Below are positions 45,596 to 53,812 of a stretch of DNA of 64,000 bases, in pieces. The first letter of the stretch is position 1; the number at the start of each line of letters is the position of its first letter. A program made the translations under genes and the position numbers. The stretch spans positions 124,001 through 188,000 of the forward strand of contig JBGQBO010000002.1 of assembly GCA_041494885.1 (NCBI GenBank). The letters run 5' to 3'. Under the pieces are notes generated by a model. The model was not told the origin of the DNA and ran no database searches. It saw only the letters and a list, made by a program, of their open reading frames with translations. This DNA comes from JAIQFV01 sp041494885. Its GTDB lineage: Bacteria > Acidobacteriota > Terriglobia > JAIQFV01.

Positions 45596-46531
45596 CTACC
45601 CGAATCGACCTGTAATGTAATCTTCCGTCTCCTTCTTTGTAGGGTTGGTGAAGATTCTCCGGGTGTCGCCGAATTCCATCAACCGTCCCATGAGAAAGAA
45701 GCCGGTAAAGTCGCTGACGCGGGCGGCCTGCTGCATATTGTGCGTGACGATGACGATGGTATACCGTTTCTTCAGCTCAAAAATCAGTTCTTCAATCTTG
45801 GCGGTGGAGATCGGATCCAACGCGGAGGCCGGTTCATCCATCAAGAGAATCTCCGGTTCGATGGCCAGCGCCCGCGCGATGCACAAGCGCTGCTGCTGCC
45901 CGCCCGAGAGGGCGAGAGCGGATTTCGGCAGGGAGTCCTTCACTTCATCCCACAAGGCGGCGCCCCGGAGCGTCCGTTCCACGATCTCGTCGAGGTCTCT
46001 CCGGGAGTGGGCCAGGTTGTTGATGCGGACCCCATAGGCCACATTCTCGTAGATGGATTTGGGAAAGGGATTGGATTTTTGAAAGATCATTCCCACGCGG
46101 CGACGGAGTTCGATGGGATCCGCCTGGCGGGCATAAATATCGCGTCCGTCGATCAGCACCGTGCCATCCACCCGCGCGCCGGGGATCAGGTCGTTCATGC
46201 GATTCATCGTCCGCAGGAAGGTCGATTTGCCACAGCCCGAGGGACCAATGAACGCGGTGACGCACTGCTCCCGGATCTGAATGCAAATGTCCTCCAGCGC
46301 CTGCTTCTGGCCGTAGAAAAAGTTGAGGTGGTCGGTTGAAACCTTCACCGCCTGCAAAGTGCGGTTGGGCGACGTCCCCGCGGGAAGTTCCGTCTTGAGC
46401 AAGGTGATGGCCGGCGTCTGTCCGTTTTCAGTTTTCAAGTGGGATATCTCTTCCTCTTCGACGGGCATCGGATCAAACCTCATTTCGGGCATTCCGTTTT
46501 CATGCTCATCCAGGTTTTCGGGAGTCATCAT
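45596..46531 (-). CDS. pstB: Phosphate ABC importer ATP-binding protein PstB
   Basis: 311 residues from the first of two adjacent ATGs (MMTPENLDEH), with GGAAGG eight bases upstream. PstB is usually about 255 residues; here an extra acidic, probably disordered N-terminal tail of about 60 residues precedes LNFFYGQKQALEDI. Walker A GPSGCGKST (96-104), PstB-specific MNRMNDLIPGARVDG, signature LSGGQQQR, Walker B ILLMDEPASALDP. Energises phosphate uptake. Confidence 0.94.
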   Translation of the reverse strand: MMTPENLDEHENGMPEMRFDPMPVEEEEISHLKTENGQTPAITLLKTELPAGTSPNRTLQAVKVSTDHLNFFYGQKQALEDICIQIREQCVTAFIGPSGCGKSTFLRTMNRMNDLIPGARVDGTVLIDGRDIYARQADPIELRRRVGMIFQKSNPFPKSIYENVAYGVRINNLAHSRRDLDEIVERTLRGAALWDEVKDSLPKSALALSGGQQQRLCIARALAIEPEILLMDEPASALDPISTAKIEELIFELKKRYTIVIVTHNMQQAARVSDFTGFFLMGRLMEFGDTRRIFTNPTKKETEDYITGRFG

Positions 46532-46575
46532 CCAACGATCCTTCCAGGAGGAAGTGATGCCATTCCCGTCCCGGG

Positions 46576-47400
46576 CTAGGCGGAGCGGGGCCGCAAAAAT
46601 ACCCGCACCACAATATTGGTCAGCAAGACCCCCAACAAGAGGATCAACCCGGCTGCCCAAGCCTGTTGGTGCCAGTCGTCATAGGGCCCGACGGCATAGG
46701 TGAAGATCATCACAGGCAATGAAGCGGTCGGCTCGTTCAAGCTGTGCGACCAGAACCGATTGCCGAAAGAGGTAAAGAGCAGCGGCGCGGTCTCGCCCGC
46801 GATTCGGGCCACCGACAACATGATCCCCGTCAGAATGCCGCGCAGGGCGACAGGAATGACGACCGTCGCAATCACCTTCCATTGCGGGGCCCCCAACGCA
46901 TACGCGGCCTCCCTCAATTCCCGGGGGACCAGGCGCAAGAACTCTTCTGTGCTCCGGAGCGCCGTGGGAATCATCATGATCCCCAGGGCGAAGCCCCCGG
47001 CCCAGGCGGAGAATTGCTTCGTCCGAAGCACGATGAGCGTGTAGGCAAAGATGCCAATCACGATCGAAGGAACACCGTTGAGCAGGTCGGCGGCATAGCG
47101 CACGGCAAAATTGAACCTCGTCCCGCCGTACTCCACGAGATAGAGGGCCCCCAGAAATCCAAGGGGAACCCCGAACAACGTGGCGATCAGGATGATCTTC
47201 CCGGACCCGGCTATCGCGTTGCCAATCCCCCCACCGGATTCACCTACCGGTTTGGGAAGTTGGGTCAGGAATGCCCAATTGATCGATCTTCCGCCGTGCC
47301 AAACGAGGTAACCGAGAATGAACAAGAGGACGGATACCGCCAGCAGGGCGCAAAGCGATGTCAGGGAAAAGATGAAGTAATTGATGATCCTTCTACGCAT
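46576..47400 (-). CDS. pstA: Phosphate ABC importer permease PstA
   Basis: 274 residues with about six membrane helices. Typical PstA features are GGIGNAIAGS, LLNGVPSIVIGIFAY and the coupling-loop region YALGAPQWKVIATVVIPVALRGI, followed by ARIAGETAPLLFT. It pairs with PstC. The gap to pstC is 117 bp. Confidence 0.94.
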   Translation of the reverse strand: MRRRIINYFIFSLTSLCALLAVSVLLFILGYLVWHGGRSINWAFLTQLPKPVGESGGGIGNAIAGSGKIILIATLFGVPLGFLGALYLVEYGGTRFNFAVRYAADLLNGVPSIVIGIFAYTLIVLRTKQFSAWAGGFALGIMMIPTALRSTEEFLRLVPRELREAAYALGAPQWKVIATVVIPVALRGILTGIMLSVARIAGETAPLLFTSFGNRFWSHSLNEPTASLPVMIFTYAVGPYDDWHQQAWAAGLILLLGVLLTNIVVRVFLRPRSA

Positions 47401-47517
47401 TTGAATCCCGTGGGGCCAACGTCCTCGTCTGCCACTCTTGCAAGATTCGTCTCACGGCCGGACTAAAGTTCGCGACCGCAGCCGACGGGGACGTCGGCTT
47501 CCCATCGACATTCTGGT

Positions 47518-48519
47518 TCATGCCGCTGTCCCTTGCCTGCGAACCGTGCTCCAGATCAGCAATCGGGCCATGGCGTTGATGATCATGGTAATCACAAAGA
47601 GCAACAACCCGATTTCTACCAACGCGCTCAAATACAGATCTCCCGTGGCTTCCGTGAACTCGTTGGCAATAACCGCCGCCATGGTGTACCCGGGCGCAAA
47701 CAGGGAGGCTCTGATCTGCGGTGTGTTTCCGATCACCATCGTCACCGCCATCGTCTCACCCAAAGCGCGAGCCAGTGCGAGGAAGGTGGATCCGAAAATC
47801 CCCGATCGCGCATAGACCATGGCGACATGCCATGTGGTCTCCCAGTGTGTCGCGCCCAACGCCATGGATGCCTCCCGCTGCTCGCGGGGAACGGCCAGCA
47901 GGACTTCCCGTGAGATCGTGATAATGAAAGGGACGATCATGACCGCCAGCAGCATGCCTGCCGTCAGTACACCCACCCCGTAATTGGGGCCCGAAAAGAT
48001 CGGGAGGAAGCCGAGGGCTGCTTTCAACCCAGGTCCGCCGTGCTCCCGCATAAAAGGGACCAGGACAAAGATCCCAATGAGGCCATAAATGACACTCGGG
48101 ACCGCCGCCAATAACTCGATCACGAAGGTCAACGCGGAGGAGAGCGTCCGGGGAGCCAATTCCGCAAGAAAAATCGCCGCTCCAATCCCGATAGGGACCG
48201 CCAGCAGAAGCGCAATCACCGAAGTGACGAGGGTCCCAAACAAAAAGGTGATTGAGCCGAAGGATAAAAAGACAGGGTCCCAAGTCTCCTGGATAACAAA
48301 CTTCCAGCCAAATTGTCGGATGCTCGGCGCCGAGGCCTTGTACAACTCCCACGCCAGGGCGACCGTGATGACCAACACGGAAAGAGCAGCGAGGAAAGTA
48401 ATTCCGCGCGTAAGAAAATCTCCCACCCGGAACCGCCGCGCCCTTGCGCGCGAGAAAGAAGGCTGATAAGCAGGGACCGCCGGCGCGTCTGAACGTTGCG
48501 TTGCAATAAGGTCATTCAT
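47518..48519 (-). CDS. pstC: Phosphate ABC importer permease PstC
   Basis: 333 residues from the Met before NDLIATQRSD. A basic cytoplasmic N-terminus (RARARRFRVGDF) is followed by membrane helices, FGTLVTSVIALLLAVPIGIG, LLAAVPSVIYGLIG and the coupling loop MALGATHWETTWHV, then ARALGETMAVTMVIGN. The longer frame to 48591 adds residues without similarity. Confidence 0.94.
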   Translation of the reverse strand: MNDLIATQRSDAPAVPAYQPSFSRARARRFRVGDFLTRGITFLAALSVLVITVALAWELYKASAPSIRQFGWKFVIQETWDPVFLSFGSITFLFGTLVTSVIALLLAVPIGIGAAIFLAELAPRTLSSALTFVIELLAAVPSVIYGLIGIFVLVPFMREHGGPGLKAALGFLPIFSGPNYGVGVLTAGMLLAVMIVPFIITISREVLLAVPREQREASMALGATHWETTWHVAMVYARSGIFGSTFLALARALGETMAVTMVIGNTPQIRASLFAPGYTMAAVIANEFTEATGDLYLSALVEIGLLLFVITMIINAMARLLIWSTVRRQGTAA

Positions 48520-48557
48520 TCGACTGGTGGATTTCCAAAGGTTCGGTTTATAAGAAT

Positions 48558-48583
48558 GGGGCTGGAACCGTGCACCCAGCCCC
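48558..48583 (-). promoter_or_regulatory. Hairpin between pstS and pstC
   Basis: GGGGCTGG and CCAGCCCC form an 8-bp stem with a 10-base loop and no T-run. It may protect or partly terminate the pstS message, explaining higher binding-protein levels. Confidence 0.55.
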
Positions 48584-48661
48584 GCGGGCATTCACCTGCA
48601 AACAGGAGCTCAATGAATAAAGCGAGGTCCATCCCCGAAAGGCTCTGCCCTCCCTTCGGTG

Positions 48662-49696
48662 TCAATATTTAATCTTGGCAATGGCCTTCTCTTCCAGGGT
48701 GACAACGGCCTTGGGAAGAGGGGCATACGCCAGCGCCGTCGCGAATTTCTGGCCATCGCCCACCATCCACTTCAAGAAGTCGACAAGCACCTTCCCTTTA
48801 TTGGCAGCCGAAATCTGTTCGGGAACCAGCAGCCACGTGAAACTCGAAATGGGATAGCTGCCTTTCCCGGGGGCGTTGGTAATGGAGACCCGGAAATCAC
48901 CCGGCATGTTGGCGGCAGCTCCTTGGGCCGCTTCAGTCACCGAATTCAAATCGGCCTTGACGAAAACTCCCGCGGCATTCTTCACTCTTCCATAAGGCAG
49001 GTTATTCTGAACCGCATAGATCAGTTCGACATAGCCAATCGCGCCCGGAGTCTGTTTGACAATCGCAGTAACGTTTTCATTTCCCTTTCCTCCCAGGCCG
49101 ACCGGCCAATTCACGGAGGTACCTTTCCCCACCTTGGTCTGCCACTCGGTGCTGATCTTGGAGAGATAATCCGTCCAGATGTAGGTCGTTCCGCTGCCAT
49201 CCGATCGGTGGACCACGATGATATCCTGGTTCGGGAGTTTCACATTGGGGTTGTCGCGTGCCAGGGCGGGATCATTCCACTTGGTGACGCGGCCCAGGAA
49301 GATGCCCACCAGCGCGTCGGGAGTGAAGTTCAGTTCGGCGTTAACCCCCGGGATGTTGTAAGTGGGAACGTCTGCCCCCAAAACAGTGGGGAAATGAAGA
49401 ATGGGAACCTTGGACTGCCCCAACTGTTCATCCGTCATCGGTCCATCAGTGGCGCCGAAGTCCACCGTGCCTGACAGTAACTGTCGAATGCCGGCACCAC
49501 TGCCTTGGGACTGATAATTGATTTGAATGTCGGGGTGGAGCTTGTGGTACTCATCGAACCACTTGGAGTAAATGGGATAGGGAAAGGTCGCCCCCGCGCC
49601 GTTCAATTGAATTTGGGCTAAGGCAGGTCCTTCCATCACAACCAGCAATCCCACCAATGTGAGAATCCCTGCCAGAGCAAGTATTATGGTTTTCAT
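48662..49696 (-). CDS. pstS: Phosphate-binding protein PstS
   Basis: 344 residues. Signal peptide with ILALAGILTLVGLLVV, cleaved near ALAQ. The mature part begins IQLNGAGATFPYPIYSKW, the PstS phosphate-binding loop; SQGSGAGIRQLLSGTVDFGATDGPM and VVHRSDGSGTTYIWTDYLS are further phosphate-contacting segments. Captures phosphate in the periplasm for PstCAB. GGGGAGAAAT precedes the ATG, with a Pho-box-like array 41-79 bp upstream. Confidence 0.95.
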   Translation of the reverse strand: MKTIILALAGILTLVGLLVVMEGPALAQIQLNGAGATFPYPIYSKWFDEYHKLHPDIQINYQSQGSGAGIRQLLSGTVDFGATDGPMTDEQLGQSKVPILHFPTVLGADVPTYNIPGVNAELNFTPDALVGIFLGRVTKWNDPALARDNPNVKLPNQDIIVVHRSDGSGTTYIWTDYLSKISTEWQTKVGKGTSVNWPVGLGGKGNENVTAIVKQTPGAIGYVELIYAVQNNLPYGRVKNAAGVFVKADLNSVTEAAQGAAANMPGDFRVSITNAPGKGSYPISSFTWLLVPEQISAANKGKVLVDFLKWMVGDGQKFATALAYAPLPKAVVTLEEKAIAKIKY

Positions 49697-49736
49697 TATT
49701 TCTCCCCTCGACTTGGTTGAGTCTAACGGTCTGTTT

Positions 49737-49775
49737 GTTACAGCTGTGTTAAGGCAGCGTTAAACGCCGGTTAAG
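49737..49775 (-). promoter_or_regulatory. Predicted Pho box of pstS
   Basis: Read towards pstS: CTTAAC, TTTAAC, CTTAAC, TGTAAC, each separated by exactly five bases (11-bp period). This is the clearest of three such arrays in the window. Confidence 0.72.
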
Positions 49776-49801
49776 CTTCATCTCTTTGAAGATACAAACC
49801 T

Positions 49802-51511
49802 CTAGAAAGTAAATTGAACTTGCCCCTGGTAGCGCAATTGCGTCGGCGTTCCCCGCTGCAAGGGGACAAAGAACAACTGAGACGGGTTCGTGGGGCGGCG
49901 CTCATTTTGAAAGAAAATCAGGTTTTGAAATACAAATCCTTTGCGGATGGTGTAATCCACCCGGAAATGATGAGTAGCAATGTTTGTTCCAGTCCCCGTG
50001 CCCAAATCATCGTCAGTCACCTGCGAGATTAACGAATTGGCATCTTTGATCGACCAGATGTAGAGAAATCTCACGTCCCCCGCTTCCTTGGATTGGCCGA
50101 TGGAGAGGGAAGTCAGGAAGGCGTCCCGCAAAAAATCCGCACCCGTGTTTCGCGCCACTTGAACATTCCAGGTGACCGGGAGCTTGGGGTGAGACGCGAA
50201 TGCCTTCCAATCCATCTTGTACCCCAGCCGTATGATGTTAAAGTCCGGCGCGGTGAAAATAGCGCCCCCCGCAGTCGTCGTGCCGCTGCCTGTCCCATTG
50301 GTGATCGCCCCGGAGAGGGAAAGACCCAATCCGCCATTCACGAGGACAGGGAATCCATTGGCCGTGGAGGCCAGGGCAATTTGATTCGGATTGCGAAAGT
50401 ACTGATCGTCCACCACGAATTCATGACTTAGGTTATCGGAGATTCTCCCCTTAAGAACCAGTCCCTCATGGAACATTTGTGAGGCGCGCCCGATGGAGCC
50501 CAATGCAGCTCCTGCTGACTGCAGGACCGACCCTGCAGTCACAATCGCGGTGTTGGGATTCGTAAAAATGTATTGACCGGCACGAAACTCAATTGCCTTA
50601 AGCGCCCCGCCGTCCGCAAAGCTGTGGACGTACTTCTCGTTGAACCCGTTGAAGCGAACATCATCATCGAACAGAAATCTTGAATTATCTGCAAACACTT
50701 CCTGAACTTTCCCCCCCTGGATCGAAAGGGTCTTCGCCTCGTTGTGCACATCAGCCCACGCCTCGGAGATAAAGAAAGGATGGCGCGTGGTTGTCGAGGT
50801 AAAGTCCTGGTCCAGGGTCAAGGGGTTGTTGATAGGCCCGGTGGAAAGTTGCATGTGGAAATCGACGTACTTATCGATGTATTTATCAACGTTTAATCTG
50901 AGGCGATAGCGTGCCCGAGCGTTTTGGACGGCACCGGTCTTCACCAGGGCCGCCGCATCGCTTTGGTTGGAGGAACGCAAGATGGAGTCGAACCGCAAAC
51001 GGAAATCGCCGCTGAAACGGAATCCGTTCAAATTCTTGGCAATGCCTTCCGAGGTTTTCTTGGCCTCATCGGCCGATTTCTTTACTTCAGTGAAATTCTT
51101 GCTGATGTTCGCAGTGTTGGTCTCGATCGATTTGACTTGGTCGGGCAGGGAAGCCAATTCCGCCGCTTTTCGGTTCGCCTCGTCGGCGGTGGCCCGTGAT
51201 TGATCCAGGCCGGATTTCAGGCTCTGGATCTCGTTCATCTGCTGCTGCATCTGGGTCCGCATCTGATTCATCGATTGATTCAGCTCCTCGATGATCCGGT
51301 TCTGTTTTTCCATGGCGGCTTTCAGGTTTTCAGTTTCCTGTGACGACGCCGTGGGAGCTTGCTCCTTCTGGGACTTCTTGACTCCTGCGGCGGACCCCCG
51401 TTTTTCCTTAGGCGGCGGCGCTCCGCCTGCGGGTTGAGCGGGCGCCGGCCAGGCAAGAGACGCCAAAAGGAAGAGTGTGACTGCCAGGGTGCGGTTGTTG
51501 TGCCTCATCAA
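49802..51511 (-). CDS. Putative porin with N-terminal coiled coil
   Basis: 569 residues. Signal peptide ending PAPAQ, then a long coiled coil (about 45-150; NLKAAMEKQNRIIEELNQ, TQMQQQMNEIQSL), then a beta-barrel starting FRFSGDFRLRFD and ending in QVQFTF with the terminal Phe expected of an outer-membrane barrel. The barrel resembles the bacterial putative-porin family (Porin_5-like). The coiled coil may span to peptidoglycan, as in S-layer-type porins. Its place directly upstream of pstS and its own Pho-box-like array suggest a phosphate or organophosphate porin. Confidence 0.82.
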   Translation of the reverse strand: MMRHNNRTLAVTLFLLASLAWPAPAQPAGGAPPPKEKRGSAAGVKKSQKEQAPTASSQETENLKAAMEKQNRIIEELNQSMNQMRTQMQQQMNEIQSLKSGLDQSRATADEANRKAAELASLPDQVKSIETNTANISKNFTEVKKSADEAKKTSEGIAKNLNGFRFSGDFRLRFDSILRSSNQSDAAALVKTGAVQNARARYRLRLNVDKYIDKYVDFHMQLSTGPINNPLTLDQDFTSTTTRHPFFISEAWADVHNEAKTLSIQGGKVQEVFADNSRFLFDDDVRFNGFNEKYVHSFADGGALKAIEFRAGQYIFTNPNTAIVTAGSVLQSAGAALGSIGRASQMFHEGLVLKGRISDNLSHEFVVDDQYFRNPNQIALASTANGFPVLVNGGLGLSLSGAITNGTGSGTTTAGGAIFTAPDFNIIRLGYKMDWKAFASHPKLPVTWNVQVARNTGADFLRDAFLTSLSIGQSKEAGDVRFLYIWSIKDANSLISQVTDDDLGTGTGTNIATHHFRVDYTIRKGFVFQNLIFFQNERRPTNPSQLFFVPLQRGTPTQLRYQGQVQFTF

Positions 51512-51610
51512 GGTTCTCCTTAGTCGATTAGGTTTGAGTGGAGCAGTGAAAGATGATGTTCTGAAGCCTGGTCTGGGTTAACGGATAACATGGAATTCGA
51601 ACAGCACCTT

Positions 51611-51649
51611 AACTCAGGTTCTGTTAAGGATGTGTAACAACGATTTTAA
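51611..51649 (-). promoter_or_regulatory. Predicted Pho box of the porin gene
   Basis: Read towards the porin: TTAAAA, GTTACA, TTAACA, TGAGTT with an 11-bp period. About 100-138 bp upstream of the start, a spacing similar to that at the phosphoesterase gene. Confidence 0.6.
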
Positions 51650-51755
51650 GATTGGTTGAAAAGAGGGGAGGATTGGCAAATAAAAGGCCCAAAGCCTGGA
51701 TGCCGGGAAGGGCCGTGAAGGATCCGAGGCAGTAGAATCGGAGACAATGCGACAG

Positions 51756-52043
51756 TCAAGCCTCTTGCCCCCTCACCTCAGCCGGATCTTTCACCAAGTC
51801 ACGACGGCGTGGAAGAGGGAGACCGCGACCATAATTCAGGGGTTTCCAGCGGATCTGGCATCCTTTAAGATCGCGTCGAATTTCAATCTTGTCATCCCGG
51901 GCGAGCCATCCGAGAGCCAGGTGCACGATCTCACTGGACTCGTTCAACTGTCTTTTCAACTGGGGGAGGGTTTGTGTCCCTTGGTCATTGAGAAGGTTGG
52001 CGATTCTTCTGGCGGTATCGACGATCTGACCTCTAAGGTCCAT
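51756..52043 (-). CDS. Winged helix-turn-helix protein (DUF2582 type)
   Basis: 95 residues. Helix-turn-helix part TLPQLKRQLNESSEIVHLALGWLARDDKIEI matches the small winged-helix domain family that begins with an intracellular helix IVDTARRIANLLN. Family members are short DNA-binding-like proteins without known targets. The C-terminus is basic (GRGLPLPRRRDL). Confidence 0.78.
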   Translation of the reverse strand: MDLRGQIVDTARRIANLLNDQGTQTLPQLKRQLNESSEIVHLALGWLARDDKIEIRRDLKGCQIRWKPLNYGRGLPLPRRRDLVKDPAEVRGQEA

Positions 52044-52163
52044 CTTTGTAACCTCTCGTTTGAAATCTATCCTGGCCTGAGGCTGGACAGGTGATTTTTC
52101 ATCAGATCCGACGTGAATTGAGGATGCCCCATGAACCGGCTCTGCTCCGCCACTATGCCGTCG

Positions 52164-52310
52164 CTACTCTCCCGGGAAGTTCTTGAGTAGATTCAGGAAG
52201 AAAATAAAACCCCCCTCAGGTCTTGTGCTGATCATCATCCAATAGATAAGTGCGGCTAAGGCAACCAGGAGCAAGAAAAGAAGCACGAAGATCACGTCCA
52301 CACCTCGCAT
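52164..52310 (-). CDS. Small single-span membrane protein
   Basis: 48 residues: MRGVDVIFVLLFLLLVA, one hydrophobic helix of about 22 residues, then TRPEGGFIFFLNLLKNF with a second amphipathic part. No good ribosome site precedes the ATG, so translation is uncertain. It lies between the winged-helix gene and the divergent arsenic operon. No family recognised. Confidence 0.42.
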   Translation of the reverse strand: MRGVDVIFVLLFLLLVALAALIYWMMISTRPEGGFIFFLNLLKNFPGE

Positions 52311-52466
52311 GACATGGAGGCAAGTGCAGTCTCCACATCTGGGTGGATTGTTACGGCAGGATGTTAAACCTTGATGACAGCTCGTTATATCTTTGGTTAA
52401 GAGTTTTTCCGGGGGGCCAAAATGCTGAGGCCGAAGGCGCTAAGGGGGGCTTAACTCAGAGACGGG

Positions 52467-52510
52467 TTGACAAAAGTTGTGATTTTGTATATTCGTATAT
52501 ATGAATATAC
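52467..52510 (+). promoter_or_regulatory. Promoter and ArsR operator of the arsenic operon
   Basis: TTGACA at 52467-52472 is followed by an 8-bp inverted repeat GTATATTC / GAATATAC (52487-52494 and 52503-52510) that covers the -10 region (TATATT or TATTCG). This is a typical ArsR/SmtB site, so the regulator most likely represses its own operon. Confidence 0.78.
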
Positions 52511-52520
52511 GGAGCGACCA

Positions 52521-52910
52521 ATGAAACGAATCACGAGAACCTTCAAGGCCCTGTCGGATGAGACCCGGCTAAGAATTCTTCACCTCCTGATCGAAGCCGG
52601 GGAAATCTGTGTTTGCGATATGGAGACCGTATTGGGTTGCCCCCAGGCACGGATTTCGCGCCATCTCTCAGTCCTGAGAAACGCCGGACTGATAGAAGAC
52701 CGCCGCGAAGGACTGTGGATCTTGTATTCCCTGACCAGGCCGGGTGATTCAAATCACCGCTCCATCGTCCGGGCGCTCAAGGAAGTTGTCGACTCCGCTG
52801 AAGAGTTTGCCGCCGACAAGAAGAAACTGCGGCAGGCCGTGCAGCAGGGTCGCTGTAAAACGTTCCAAATCATCATGCCGGATTCACTGCCCCGGGCTTT
52901 TTCGCACTAA
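52521..52910 (+). CDS. arsR: ArsR-family metalloregulator
   Basis: 129 residues from the ATG after GGAGCGACCA; an upstream in-frame TTG is the promoter -35. Winged helix with FKALSDETRLRILHLL, metal motif EICVCD (Cys30, Cys32) and recognition helix CPQARISRHLSVLRNAGL. As(III) or Sb(III) binding at the Cys pair should release the operator immediately upstream. The C-terminus is longer than in minimal ArsR proteins and has a further Cys. Confidence 0.92.
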   Translation: MKRITRTFKALSDETRLRILHLLIEAGEICVCDMETVLGCPQARISRHLSVLRNAGLIEDRREGLWILYSLTRPGDSNHRSIVRALKEVVDSAEEFAADKKKLRQAVQQGRCKTFQIIMPDSLPRAFSH

Positions 52911-53119
52911 GACGGCAGGGCCCCCGTGTTTGCTTCCCTAATCTGCCGTCGCGACCTTACACTTGTAGTCTCCCGAGGAAGCGAACCTTAAAGGGCCCAT
53001 CCCCCGCCATGCCGGGATCGGCCTGACGTGGGCTTTGAGACATCGGGGACCAGGGCAAACTGGAGGCGCTACACAATTCCCCGCGATCGATCCAAATGGC
53101 CGGATGAGATTCATTGCCT

Positions 53120-53554
53120 ATGACAACCCGTATCCTATTTTTGTGCACCGGAAATTCCGCGCGGAGCCAGATGGCCGAGGGGATTCTGCGGCACGTGGGT
53201 GAGGACAAGGTCGAGGTCTTCAGCGCCGGCACCCATCCCAAGGGGCTACATCCTCTCGCCGTTCAGGTCATGGCGGAGGTCGGCATTGATATTTCGGGGC
53301 AGCAATCGAAATCCATGGGCCTCTTCCTTGAACAACCGTTTGACTTTGTCATTACGGTGTGTGATCGGGCGAATGAAAGCTGTCCTCTCTTCGGGGGCGG
53401 ACGGCAACGACTCCATTGGCCGATGCCTGATCCCGCGGCGGTAGAGGGGGACGAGGAACAGAAGCTGAACGCCTTTTGTGTCACCCGGGATGAGCTTTTT
53501 GCGCGTATTTGGTCTTTTCTTTCCTTAATTGTTTCAGGAAAAACATCAGTGTGA
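53120..53554 (+). CDS. arsC: Arsenate reductase, low-molecular-weight phosphatase family
   Basis: 144 residues. P-loop C9-TGNSA-R15 in FLCTGNSARSQMAEG. SGQQSKSM and VCDRANESCPLFG follow, the latter carrying Cys residues that act in the thiol relay of thioredoxin-linked ArsC. Reduces arsenate to arsenite for export or further handling. The start follows the Met before TTRIL. About 210 bp separate it from arsR. Confidence 0.88.
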   Translation: MTTRILFLCTGNSARSQMAEGILRHVGEDKVEVFSAGTHPKGLHPLAVQVMAEVGIDISGQQSKSMGLFLEQPFDFVITVCDRANESCPLFGGGRQRLHWPMPDPAAVEGDEEQKLNAFCVTRDELFARIWSFLSLIVSGKTSV

Positions 53555-53564
53555 GGGAATCTTA

Positions 53565-53810
53565 ATGAACATAAAAATCCTTGGATCGGGCTGTATCAAA
53601 TGTAAGGAACTTGCCCATAATGTTGAGTTGGCCGTGGCTGAACTGAAGCTGCCGGCTACCATCGAGAAAGTGACCGACATCGTTGAGATCGTGAAGTATG
53701 GAATCCTCTCGACACCGGCCCTCGTGGTGGACGGTGAGGTGGTAAGCCATGGACGCGTCCTCAACCCTTCAGAGGCGGAGAGGCTGTTGAAGTCGGCCTA
53801 TGGGAACTAA
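53565..53810 (+). CDS. Small thioredoxin-like protein (redox-active disulfide protein 2 type)
   Basis: 81 residues. CxxC in LGSGCIKCKELAHN (Cys10, Cys13) at the first strand-helix turn and ILSTPALVVDGEVV with cis-Pro. These mini-thioredoxins often neighbour ArsP-type permeases; it may supply electrons to arsenate reductase. Ten bases after arsC. Confidence 0.9.
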   Translation: MNIKILGSGCIKCKELAHNVELAVAELKLPATIEKVTDIVEIVKYGILSTPALVVDGEVVSHGRVLNPSEAERLLKSAYGN

Positions 53811-53812
53811 GC

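Noticed and set aside
52340..52450. GTTAC and GTTAAA motifs before the arsenic operon as another Pho box
   Set aside because: Distances are 13 and 16 bp, not the 11-bp period seen at the three accepted sites.
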